Below the pieces are notes generated by a model that saw nothing but the letters and a program-made list of their open reading frames with translations, was not told the origin of the DNA and made no database searches. Of a DNA stretch of 17,164 nt, positions 1 to 7,272 are shown in pieces. Within the stretch, counting starts at the first letter, position 1; each line of letters starts with the position of its first letter. The translations under genes were made by a program, and so were the position numbers. Origin of the DNA: JAWOHX01 sp046484975 (GTDB taxonomy: Bacteria; Bacillota; Clostridia; DUPQ01); assembly GCA_046484975.1 (NCBI GenBank), contig JAWOHX010000073.1, positions 1 through 17,164 of the forward strand, written 5' to 3'.

Positions 1-699
1 TCCAAACCGACCCATGGGAATATGGTTGAGCCGCCGATTTCGGCGCTCTTCATCACTTAAAAACTTGGCCAACAGCGGAGTCATAATCGGACCTGGACAT
101 AGGGCATTGGCTCGAATACCTTGGCGGGCGTAGATCACGGCAATTTCTCGTGTCATAGCCAAGACTGCCCCTTTTGAGGCCGTGTAAGCGATTTGGGGCG
201 TTGCCGCACCCATGTGCGCCACGAAGCTGGCCACATTCACAATTGATCCCCCACCAGAATCAAGCATGGCTGGAATGGCGTAACGGCATCCCAACAAAGA
301 GCCGAGGACGTTGATGTCCATGGTCTTTCGGTAAACCTCAATCGGTGTATTCACCGGACCATCGTCATCACTCAACATCACTCCGGCGTTGTTATAAAGA
401 ATGTTCAAGCCGCCGTAGGTCTCGACGGCGAATTTCACCGCGGCTTCAACTGAGGCTTCATCGCTGACATCGCAACGCACGAAAGACGCTTCCCCGCCAT
501 CTGACGCAATGGCATCAATCACTTCATCGCCATCGTCGCGGTCGGCAATAACCACGAGCGCGCCCTCGCGGGCAAACATCTCCGCGCCCACTCGTCCAAG
601 CCCGGCGGCCGCGCCGGTAATGAGGGCCACCTTGCCCTGCAAACGTCCGGCGCGCCACGGCCCACTCGGTCGCACCTCGGTGCCATCATCAATAATCAA
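1..699 (-). CDS. Short-chain dehydrogenase/reductase (SDR), NAD(H)-type, C-terminus cut by window edge
   Basis: Reverse-strand translation gives 233 residues of a classical SDR oxidoreductase, a soluble enzyme that moves hydride between NAD(P)H and an alcohol or ketone. Visible motifs are the cofactor glycine motif TGAAAGLG (residues 28-35), an Asp at the end of the second strand (D53, which in this family favours NAD(H)), NNAG (103-106), N130, catalytic S158 in VNVAS, and the YTASK catalytic pair Y172/K176. The C-terminal substrate region is missing because the frame runs off base 1 after PMGRFG; the family is usually about 250-280 residues. The chosen start is TTG at 699, preceded by AGGGAG at a good distance; an in-frame stop lies at 727-729. 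GTG or TTG codons further in are alternative starts. The substrate cannot be told. Codon style differs from everything downstream, so this piece is probably from another genome. Confidence 0.88.
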   Translation of the reverse strand, partial: MIIDDGTEVRPSGPWRAGRLQGKVALITGAAAGLGRVGAEMFAREGALVVIADRDDGDEVIDAIASDGGEASFVRCDVSDEASVEAAVKFAVETYGGLNILYNNAGVMLSDDDGPVNTPIEVYRKTMDINVLGSLLGCRYAIPAMLDSGGGSIVNVASFVAHMGAATPQIAYTASKGAVLAMTREIAVIYARQGIRANALCPGPIMTPLLAKFLSDEERRNRRLNHIPMGRFG

Positions 700-760
700 T
701 TTCTTCTCCCTGATTCGCCGACGCCGCTATGAATTCGTCAGATTCGTTTCCGGGAGCAGG
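700..760. other. Probable chimeric or recombination junction
   Basis: Within these 61 bases the sequence passes from the upstream end of a minus-strand SDR gene to the interior of a plus-strand phosphodiesterase gene. The phosphodiesterase frame opens only after a TGA at 730-732 and reads as family-like protein from about 750. There is no room for its missing N-terminal half. The hexamer GATTCG occurs on both sides (712-717 and 741-746), which could be a microhomology, and GAATTC lies at 731-736. The exact breakpoint cannot be placed from one sequence. Confidence 0.6.
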
Positions 761-1680
761 TCCTAGCCATCAGGGAGGTATTCCCCAGCCACGGGCATCA
801 TGCCTTCCTGGGAAGGGGCTTGGACGTGGACACCTTCATCGAGGCGGAGGCCATGGCCTTTGACTGGCAGATCCGGGTGTTCCAGAAAGCCATGGAGCAT
901 CATCAAATCGATATCGCCGTCATCTATTCGGTCTATCTTGATTCCGTGAACCACCGTTACCGGAGCCTGCTGGAAGGCGTGGAGAAAGGCAGCCCGGAGC
1001 AATTGGCGGAAGCCCGGGAGATCTACGGGAAAGCCTATGCCCTGGCGGACACCTTCCTGGGCAGAATCCTGGATCTGGTTCCGGAGGAAACCACCGTCGC
1101 CGTGCTTTCCGACCACGGGTCCGTGGGATATGACACCACATTGGACCCCTGGAAGGCCCTGGAGGCGGAAGGGTTGTTGTTCTTCCGGGACGGGAAGGTG
1201 GAATGGGAAAAGACCCGGGCATATCCTTCCAGCACCTGCCATGTCTATGTCAACCTCAAGGGTAGGGACACCCTGGGGATTGTGGAGGAGAAAGACTTCA
1301 AGGAGACCGTAGGCATGGTCATCCGGGCCCTCCAGAAGCAGTTCGGGGAAAAGCTGGCCTTCGCACTCAGGAACGAGGAAGCGGGTCTTGTGGGCCAGGG
1401 CGGGGAACGGTCCGGGGATGTGGTCTATGGAATCAGCGGAAGCCGGGCAGGGGGCATCATCGGTGGCGTACACGCCATGCAGATTCCAACAGCCAGGACC
1501 GAAACCGGGGACATCCGCTCCCTGCTTGTCCTCTCCGGGCCACGGTTTAAAAAAGACATCCTTCTGGACCGTTGCGTGCACCTGTATGACATCGCCCCCA
1601 CCCTGTGCCATGCATTGGGGTATCCCCAGCCGGACCAGGCGGAAGGGGCCGTTGCTTACCAGGCGTTCCTTCCGGCATAG
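733..1680 (+). CDS. Type I phosphodiesterase/nucleotide pyrophosphatase (alkaline phosphatase superfamily), 5'-truncated
   Basis: This is the C-terminal half of an alkaline-phosphatase-superfamily enzyme that hydrolyses phosphodiesters or nucleotide pyrophosphates with two metal ions. Counting from the first usable start (TTG at 820, residue 1), I see metal-ligand candidates D41 and H45 in YLDSVNH, the SDHG motif D98/H99, and H218 in GGVHAM. The usual C-terminal LYDIAPTLCHALGYP stretch follows. In this family the other metal Asp and the nucleophile Thr/Ser lie in the N-terminal half, which is absent. The open frame extends back to 733 with family-like residues from about 750, so the TTG at 820 is not a real start: the gene was cut at its 5' end. 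No Shine-Dalgarno site precedes 820. It is followed 55 bp later by a 5'-nucleotidase on the same strand. As drawn the product could not be catalytic. Confidence 0.8.
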   Translation: MRQIRFREQVLAIREVFPSHGHHAFLGRGLDVDTFIEAEAMAFDWQIRVFQKAMEHHQIDIAVIYSVYLDSVNHRYRSLLEGVEKGSPEQLAEAREIYGKAYALADTFLGRILDLVPEETTVAVLSDHGSVGYDTTLDPWKALEAEGLLFFRDGKVEWEKTRAYPSSTCHVYVNLKGRDTLGIVEEKDFKETVGMVIRALQKQFGEKLAFALRNEEAGLVGQGGERSGDVVYGISGSRAGGIIGGVHAMQIPTARTETGDIRSLLVLSGPRFKKDILLDRCVHLYDIAPTLCHALGYPQPDQAEGAVAYQAFLPA

Positions 1681-1735
1681 TAAAAAGGACGCCGTCCATC
1701 AGAATAGAAGTAAAAAAAGGAAAGTGGGTAAGAGC

Positions 1736-3712
1736 ATGCGCGGACTGATCAAAACCACACTGGTCATGGTACTTTCCATCTCCCTGTGCCTGATGCCGGG
1801 AGACATACAGGGCGCACCAGTCGCAGCGGCCAATGAACTGGCCTTCACCATCCTCCATACCAACGACGAGCATTCATCCCTGACTCCCCATTCCTCCACC
1901 ACGGACAATGTACCCGGGACAATCAATCCCTCCATCGGTGGATATGCCAGGCTGGCCACCCTGATAAAGGACATCCGCAGGGAGAACGAGACAGAGAAGA
2001 AGCCTGTCCTGCTGCTCAATGCCGGGGATTTCATGGGAGGCACCGCCTACAGCTGGCTGATACCCCGGGGAGAGGCCCCGGAGCTGATCATCATGCAGAA
2101 GCTGGGCTATGACGCCGTCACCATCGGAAACCACGAATATGACTACGGCACGGACGTCCTGGCCGGTTACCTGGCCAAGGCGGGCTATCCGGGGGCCCAC
2201 ACCACCACCGCAGTGGTGGCCTCCAACACTGTCATCGGAGGGGACCAGCCCCTTGAAAAAGATGGCCTGTACAAGACATACCACGTAAAAGTGCTGGAAA
2301 ATGGACTGAAAGTCGGATTTTTCGGCCTCATCGGCATCGATGCCATCTCCGTGGCATCCGATTACAAGCCCTTCACCTTTGAAGACCAGGTGGAAGCCGC
2401 CGGGAAAGCCGTTGCTGGGTTGAAAGCGATGGGGGCGGACATCATCATCGCCTTGAGCCATTCGGGAGTGGACGAGGACGTGGACCTTGCCAGGGAAGTG
2501 GAAGGCATCCATGTCATCATCGGAGGGCATTGCCATACCGCCCTGCACGAGCCTGTGGTCCAGGGGAAAACCATCATCGTGCAGGCAGGGGCATACCTGG
2601 AGTTCCTGGGACGACTGGAGCTCAGCTATTCCGTGCAATCCGGGGAACTCCGGGTGACCAACGGAGACAAGCCCTTCCTCCTCCCGGTGAACAGCTCGGT
2701 GCCGGAAGATCCTGAAATGGAAAAGATCATCCGCGGATTCACTGAGGATGTCAATGCGCTGGTGCAGCTAAAGACGGCAGGTGCATTCACTGACATGTTC
2801 GGGACCATTGCCTACTCGGACTTTTCCCTGCCCAACCGCCCCGGGTTGGTGGAAACCCCGCTCGGCAATTTTGTGGCGGATGCCATGCGCATTGTCACAT
2901 CCCGGGTCACCGGGGAAAAGGTTGATGTCGCCTTCACAGCCAACGGGAACATCCGGGGGACCCTCTATCCGGGGACAACAAAGGGATCGGAGGGGCGGAT
3001 TTCCTTCTACGACCTGACCCAGCTCATCAGCCTCGGGGTGGGGGAGGATGGATATGCGGGATATCCCGTCGCCTCCTTTTATCTTACCGGCCAGGAGTTG
3101 ACCAGGGCCCTGGAAGTGGCCGCCTTGCTTGCAGAACTGAAAGGGGACGACTATTTCCTCCAGTTCTCCGGATTGAAATACCGGTACAACCCTGCGGACA
3201 CGGTGCTGTTCACCATCCCCTTCATCGATACCCCCCTGCCCAGCACCCGGGCTGTCAAATCAGCCCATGTGTATCTTGGGGATGGCATACAGCCAGACGG
3301 GGAGGAACAGTTTGCCAGCCTGGACCGGAAATCGGAACAGCTCTACCATGTGGCCACGGACTACTACATTCTGTCCTTCCTTCCCATGGCCGGGGACATG
3401 CTTCCCCAGCTGGAGATTGTCCCCAAGGACAAGCAGGGAAACCCGGTGGCCTTTGAGGATTTCCACCGCTTTGTGGTCTACCAGAACCACATGGAGTTGA
3501 AAGTCTGGCAGACGGTGGTGGAGCACGCCCAGGGAATGCCGACGGATGCCTGGGGCAATCCCAGGATCCCTGACATCTATATGAACGCTTCCGGCAGGAT
3601 CGTTCCCGTGAACACCTTTCCCATCGCCGGATGGCTGCTGATCCTGCTCCTGATGGCCATGGGTGGAATCGCAGCCCTCGTAATCATGAAAAGGAGGAAA
3701 CACAGAAGATGA
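1736..3712 (+). CDS. Secreted, membrane-anchored 5'-nucleotidase / 2',3'-cyclic phosphodiesterase family protein (UshA type)
   Basis: The 658-residue protein removes phosphate from nucleotides or related phosphoesters outside the membrane. A signal peptide (about residues 1-27) is followed by a metallophosphatase domain: HTNDEH (D44, H46), NAGD (D98), GNHE (N132, H133), SHSG (H242) and GGHCH (H265, H267), which together form the two-metal site. A 5'-nucleotidase C-terminal domain follows, with ANGNIRG near its start. The last ~30 residues are a hydrophobic segment ending in KRRKHRR, a C-terminal membrane anchor; no LPXTG sorting motif is present. I chose ATG 1736 because the signal peptide starts there and AGGAAAG lies upstream; the same frame is open back to 1388, but that part overlaps the preceding gene and is not protein-like. 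The downstream gene overlaps its stop (ATGA). Whether it acts on AMP, cyclic nucleotides or other esters cannot be read from sequence. Confidence 0.92.
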   Translation: MRGLIKTTLVMVLSISLCLMPGDIQGAPVAAANELAFTILHTNDEHSSLTPHSSTTDNVPGTINPSIGGYARLATLIKDIRRENETEKKPVLLLNAGDFMGGTAYSWLIPRGEAPELIIMQKLGYDAVTIGNHEYDYGTDVLAGYLAKAGYPGAHTTTAVVASNTVIGGDQPLEKDGLYKTYHVKVLENGLKVGFFGLIGIDAISVASDYKPFTFEDQVEAAGKAVAGLKAMGADIIIALSHSGVDEDVDLAREVEGIHVIIGGHCHTALHEPVVQGKTIIVQAGAYLEFLGRLELSYSVQSGELRVTNGDKPFLLPVNSSVPEDPEMEKIIRGFTEDVNALVQLKTAGAFTDMFGTIAYSDFSLPNRPGLVETPLGNFVADAMRIVTSRVTGEKVDVAFTANGNIRGTLYPGTTKGSEGRISFYDLTQLISLGVGEDGYAGYPVASFYLTGQELTRALEVAALLAELKGDDYFLQFSGLKYRYNPADTVLFTIPFIDTPLPSTRAVKSAHVYLGDGIQPDGEEQFASLDRKSEQLYHVATDYYILSFLPMAGDMLPQLEIVPKDKQGNPVAFEDFHRFVVYQNHMELKVWQTVVEHAQGMPTDAWGNPRIPDIYMNASGRIVPVNTFPIAGWLLILLLMAMGGIAALVIMKRRKHRR

Positions 3713-4626
3713 GTGACTTGTTGCAGCGCTACCTGCATGCCGTCGGAAAACATATCCCTGAGAAGAAAAGGGAAGAATCTCTCATGGACCTGCGCCGGAA
3801 AATCATGGAAAGGACAGGAGAAGAGAATCCGGGGGAGGCAAAGATCCTGGAAGCCATCCGCTTCTTCGGAAAGCCTGCGGATGCTGCCAGGCTGTACACC
3901 GGCCAAGGCAAGCACATCGTGGGGCCTTTATTGTACGACCTGTACCTTTTGCTGCTGGTCATTGTGGTCTCTGCGGTGGGGGGAGGGCTGTTCATCGCCT
4001 TCCTCGTGAGCATGATCACTCTGGAAGGTTCATTTTCTGAGGTTCTGAGCCATTTCGGAGAGTTCCTGCTTGCCTTCATCTGGGCGGCCCTTGCCGCAGT
4101 GGGCTCCATCACCGTCGTGTTCGGCATTCTGCAGCGTTTCGGTGTGGAGAAGGAACTGGAATGGGAGAAAAAAGCCTTCGATCCCACCAGGCTTCCACCC
4201 GTGGGAGCAAGGAAAGACCGCATCAAACCGGTGGAGCCCATCATTGGCCTGGTGTTCATCATCGCGGCCCTGGTGGTGTTCAACACATATTTCAAGCGCG
4301 GGGATATCATCAGCCGGGAAGCCCTTGAAGCATACCTTCCACTCTGGAACATTGCCTGGGTGGCAGCCATGGTGATCCATGTCCTGCAGCTGATCAGGGG
4401 AAGATGGACGGCAGGGCTCCATGCCATGGAGGCTTTGTCGGACGGCTTTGGAATCTACATCGTGGTCACCATGATCAACGGTCCCTTTCTGCTCAGTACA
4501 GAACGGTGGGAATTCATGGGCATGCTGGAACCCCTCTTACGCATCGCCTTCATCTTTGCAGTGGCAGGATTGATCATCGGCATCATCGTGCAGCTGGTGA
4601 AAATGATCCGAAAACTTGCCGGATGA
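3709..4626 (+). CDS. Six-TM membrane protein with HAAS-like N-terminal domain
   Basis: The ATG overlaps the stop codon of the 5'-nucleotidase (ATGA), with AAGGAGG about 12 bases upstream, so the two are translationally coupled. The 305-residue product begins with a charged helical region (about 1-65, RYLHAVGKHIPEKKREES onward) like the HAAS/DUF1700-type cytoplasmic domains found ahead of membrane segments in Bacillota. Six hydrophobic segments follow at about 74-103, 118-142, 176-194, 211-229, 245-263 and 277-299. No catalytic motif is visible. In known HAAS proteins a PadR-type regulator is often encoded next door; none is seen here. The job is unknown; coupling suggests a partner or accessory role with the nucleotidase. 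An upstream in-frame extension to 3631 is rejected because it lies inside the nucleotidase gene. Confidence 0.8.
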   Translation: MSDLLQRYLHAVGKHIPEKKREESLMDLRRKIMERTGEENPGEAKILEAIRFFGKPADAARLYTGQGKHIVGPLLYDLYLLLLVIVVSAVGGGLFIAFLVSMITLEGSFSEVLSHFGEFLLAFIWAALAAVGSITVVFGILQRFGVEKELEWEKKAFDPTRLPPVGARKDRIKPVEPIIGLVFIIAALVVFNTYFKRGDIISREALEAYLPLWNIAWVAAMVIHVLQLIRGRWTAGLHAMEALSDGFGIYIVVTMINGPFLLSTERWEFMGMLEPLLRIAFIFAVAGLIIGIIVQLVKMIRKLAG

Positions 4627-4653
4627 AGCATGTCTCTAGGTTGTCCCGGCAGA

Positions 4654-7098
4654 TCATAGCGGGATTTCCAGGAGATTCACTTCCTCCACCCGGCCTTTTG
4701 GATGGATCATGAAGGTTTTGACCTGCCGGGGTGAAAATTCCGCATCCCACTCCGCAGAAAACAGCGGGAAACGGAAAGAACCACGGACAGCGGCGCCGGA
4801 GGACTCCACGCAGCGCAGGATGGCGCAGTCGGTTTCCTCACCCATTTTCAATGCATGGACCAGAATGTTCCCGGGCTCCACGCTGATAAAGCTGTTTTCA
4901 ACCGGCAGCGGACCCTTGTGGAACGTTTCCGGGATGCAGATGGCAGGCGCATTGAGTTCCATGGCCTTCCGGGTCAGCAGTGCGCCCGGGATCTTCCCAT
5001 GGAAGGGGACCAGACGGTACCGTATCCGGTGGAGCCCGATGTCCATGGGTTCGTTGAATTCGTCATGCTCCCCGAAGTGATCCGCATAGAAGGTGCTGCG
5101 GAGCAGCGTCATCCGCATTTCGCTTCCAAGGACATCATAACTGTATTTGCTGTCATTTGCCATGGCCAGCCCGCCGGAGGATCCCTTCACGGCGAACCAT
5201 TGCTGGCCGGCTTCCTCCGTCCCGTCGGCAGGTTTCTCCATGGAACCATAGGGGATCTCATATTCCGCCTTCGCCTCATTCAAATCCACCACATATGAGA
5301 CTTTCAGGATCTTGCGGCTCTCCTGCCAGTTCACCGTCAGCACGACATCAAGGTCCGGGACATCCCGGTAGATGGTAAAGTCGGAGATTGCGGTGGACTT
5401 TCCGTAGCTTGTGTAAGTCCGGAGGGTTGCCCGGAGGGGCCCTTTCTCTGTCAGGCTGAAGCGGGGGTCGGCGAACCTGCCGATCTCATTCCGAAAACTT
5501 GTGACCCCGTGGGCCCAGGTGTCGGTGTCCTTGTCGTCCAGGACCACCAGAACCCCTCCCGGGCCCAGGAGCATTTCCCGGTTTTCTTCTTTGAGGACAA
5601 GGGATTTCATCCAGCTTGTGTTTTTGTCGAACCCAAGCCTGATCCAGTTGTTCTCCAGGAAATCCTCCCCGGCATCCAGCACATTCATGCTGGCGGGGGG
5701 CGTGTGCTCCTGTTTCGTGAACACCCGGTAGGTGCTGTAGCCCAGCGGCTGGACCAATGCCATGAACAGGGTGTCGGTTTTGCTTTTTCCGTTGGTCCGG
5801 GAGGCACGCACCTCCTGGATGGGAACCGCATCGCCATTCCAGTTTGTGACGGAGGCCACAAGCCTTGGGACGGTGACGGGACAAGTCACCTCCCATGCAT
5901 GGGGATTGAATACAACAAAGGGCGCACCGCGGTTCTCCATTTCCCACAGTGAACCGCTCATCTCCTTGGATACGGGGAATGAATCCTTTCCCATGGTATC
6001 GATGGACCAGGATATTTTTTGCAGGGAGGCATTCAGGACATCCCCGGCGATCTTCAGGGCTTCCCCGTGGGCCTCAGCGGCATCCTCGTATGCCTCCTTG
6101 ATGCTGCAACCCCCCATGATGTCATGGAACTGGTTGAACAGGACATCCTGCCAGGCTTTTTGGAGCAGGGACCTGTCATAGGGCAATGACAGCAGGTGAT
6201 GGGCGAGAAGGGCGAATTTTTCAGCGCTGACCAGCCGGTTTTCACAACGGCGGTTGTCCTGCTTGACCTTCGACAGGGCGGAATAGCAGCCGGAGGCATG
6301 GTACTGCAGGTCGTCCCTGACAACGGGATGGGCCATGTTTTTGCTCCTGACCGTATCAAAGTACCTGTCGACCCCGTCGAAACGGATGTCCTCCCCGGGA
6401 TGATCCGCCATGATTTTTTTGAAATGCCCGATGAGGGCGCGGGTGGGCCCGCCGCCGTGGTTGCCCACCCCGTAGAAGGCCATGAAGGGGATGCCCATAT
6501 CCCGGGACATGCCCAGGATGCTTTGAAACCGTTCCCCGACCTTCTCCAGGTCCAGGGAGCTGTTGTATCCGTAGGGGATCCGGAATGCAAGCACCCGGCT
6601 GCCATCAGGACTCTCCCACAGGAAAAGGTTGGACGGAAGGGTCTTCTCATGGTCACCGGGCCGGGTGAAGACATAGTTCTCCATGCCGCTGAGCCGTAGA
6701 ATCTGGGGAAGCATGGCGTTGTGGCCGAAGGAATCCACATTGTAGCCTGTCTTCGCCATCCGGCCGAACCTGCTGAGGAAATAACGCTGGGAATACAGGC
6801 CGTGGCGCGCGAAGGATTCCCCGGAAGGGATGTTGCAGTCAGGCTGGATCCACGAGCCCCCGGCGATTTCCCATCGCCCCTCGGCAACCCTTTCCCGGAT
6901 TTCCCGGAACATTTCAGGTTCGTTCTCCTCGACCCATTGGTAATATGAGGCGCAGGCGGAGGTGAACACGAAGTCCTCGTATTCCTCCATCCGGTCCAGG
7001 GCGGAACGGAAGGTGGCCTTGATCTCCGCGAAGCCCTCCTGCCATCTCCACAGCCAGACCGGGTCAATGTGGGCGTTGCCGATAAGGTGTATGCTCAT
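4654..7098 (-). CDS. Alpha-mannosidase, glycoside hydrolase family 38
   Basis: The 814-residue protein matches GH38 enzymes, zinc-dependent retaining hydrolases that release alpha-linked mannose. Near the N-terminus HIDPVWLW supplies zinc ligands H10 and D12; YNVDSFGHN carries D122, the expected nucleophile and third ligand; NQFHDIMGG supplies H325. The length is close to bacterial GH38 enzymes. No signal peptide or membrane segment is seen, so it should act in the cytoplasm on imported mannosides or mannosyl-glycerate-type compounds. The start is ATG 7098, preceded by AAGGGGGG; an in-frame ATG at 7149 lies in the promoter region and is rejected. It is a single-gene unit with its own promoter and no mannose transporter, kinase or regulator beside it, so the natural substrate is open. 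Its stop lies 27 bp from the convergent membrane protein gene. Confidence 0.93.
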   Translation of the reverse strand: MSIHLIGNAHIDPVWLWRWQEGFAEIKATFRSALDRMEEYEDFVFTSACASYYQWVEENEPEMFREIRERVAEGRWEIAGGSWIQPDCNIPSGESFARHGLYSQRYFLSRFGRMAKTGYNVDSFGHNAMLPQILRLSGMENYVFTRPGDHEKTLPSNLFLWESPDGSRVLAFRIPYGYNSSLDLEKVGERFQSILGMSRDMGIPFMAFYGVGNHGGGPTRALIGHFKKIMADHPGEDIRFDGVDRYFDTVRSKNMAHPVVRDDLQYHASGCYSALSKVKQDNRRCENRLVSAEKFALLAHHLLSLPYDRSLLQKAWQDVLFNQFHDIMGGCSIKEAYEDAAEAHGEALKIAGDVLNASLQKISWSIDTMGKDSFPVSKEMSGSLWEMENRGAPFVVFNPHAWEVTCPVTVPRLVASVTNWNGDAVPIQEVRASRTNGKSKTDTLFMALVQPLGYSTYRVFTKQEHTPPASMNVLDAGEDFLENNWIRLGFDKNTSWMKSLVLKEENREMLLGPGGVLVVLDDKDTDTWAHGVTSFRNEIGRFADPRFSLTEKGPLRATLRTYTSYGKSTAISDFTIYRDVPDLDVVLTVNWQESRKILKVSYVVDLNEAKAEYEIPYGSMEKPADGTEEAGQQWFAVKGSSGGLAMANDSKYSYDVLGSEMRMTLLRSTFYADHFGEHDEFNEPMDIGLHRIRYRLVPFHGKIPGALLTRKAMELNAPAICIPETFHKGPLPVENSFISVEPGNILVHALKMGEETDCAILRCVESSGAAVRGSFRFPLFSAEWDAEFSPRQVKTFMIHPKGRVEEVNLLEIPL

Positions 7099-7137
7099 GG
7101 TTGGTCCCCCCCTTGGAAAACGGAATGTGTTGCACCC

Positions 7138-7165
7138 ATTATATCCCATCCCATTTCCGGTTCAA
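7138..7165 (-). promoter_or_regulatory. Sigma-A promoter for the alpha-mannosidase gene
   Basis: On the minus strand a perfect TATAAT (7138-7143) lies 16 bp downstream of TTGAAC (7160-7165), a 4 of 6 match to the -35 box. An A-rich, UP-element-like stretch lies just upstream (about 7166-7190). Transcription would begin near 7131, some 33 nt before the ATG. Confidence 0.6.
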
Positions 7166-7208
7166 AGGAAAAAAAAGGGAAAAAAAAGGTCAAAACCGGG
7201 AAGTTGCA

Positions 7209-7237
7209 TTTACAGGGGAAGGGTGATGCTATAGAAT
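7209..7237 (+). promoter_or_regulatory. Sigma-A promoter for the zinc-ribbon / radical SAM / hydrolase operon
   Basis: TTTACA (7209-7214) and TAGAAT (7232-7237) are each 5 of 6 matches to consensus and sit exactly 17 bp apart. A shifted reading, TGC followed by TATAGA (7227-7235), would make an extended -10. It points rightward toward the ATG at 7273, back to back with the mannosidase promoter. Confidence 0.6.
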
Positions 7238-7241
7238 GGAA

Positions 7242-7260
7242 ACAATGATGAATTCATTGT
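7242..7260 (+). promoter_or_regulatory. Inverted repeat over the transcription start: candidate operator or 5' leader hairpin
   Basis: ACAATGA (7242-7248) and TCATTGT (7254-7260) are perfect inverted copies separated by TGAAT. The repeat begins 5 bp after the -10 box and ends just before the AAGGGG ribosome site. This is where a repressor would block initiation, or where the mRNA would fold at its 5' end. No matching regulator gene is adjacent. Confidence 0.4.
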
Positions 7261-7272
7261 AAGGGGTGCGCC

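Noticed and set aside
731..736. GAATTC at the junction as evidence of a cloning ligation
   Set aside because: A single six-base site is expected by chance, and the phosphodiesterase-like reading appears to begin slightly later; noted but not used as evidence.
763..1611. Long minus-strand open frame (282 codons) opposite the phosphodiesterase
   Set aside because: Its residues are Pro/Gly/His-rich without any family pattern; it is the mirror of GC-rich codons in a well-supported plus-strand gene.
1388..1735. Upstream extension of the 5'-nucleotidase frame
   Set aside because: It overlaps the phosphodiesterase gene, is not protein-like, and a clear signal peptide begins at ATG 1736.
4644..4664. 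Bidirectional terminator between the membrane protein and mannosidase genes
   Set aside because: TCCCG and CGGGA pair, but the stem is only 5 bp with an 11-nt loop and there is no T-run on either side.
6054..7067. 337-codon minus-strand frame inside the alpha-mannosidase
   Set aside because: It is a shifted frame of the GH38 gene, rich in Arg, Ser and Pro, with no ribosome site; the GH38 frame has all catalytic residues.
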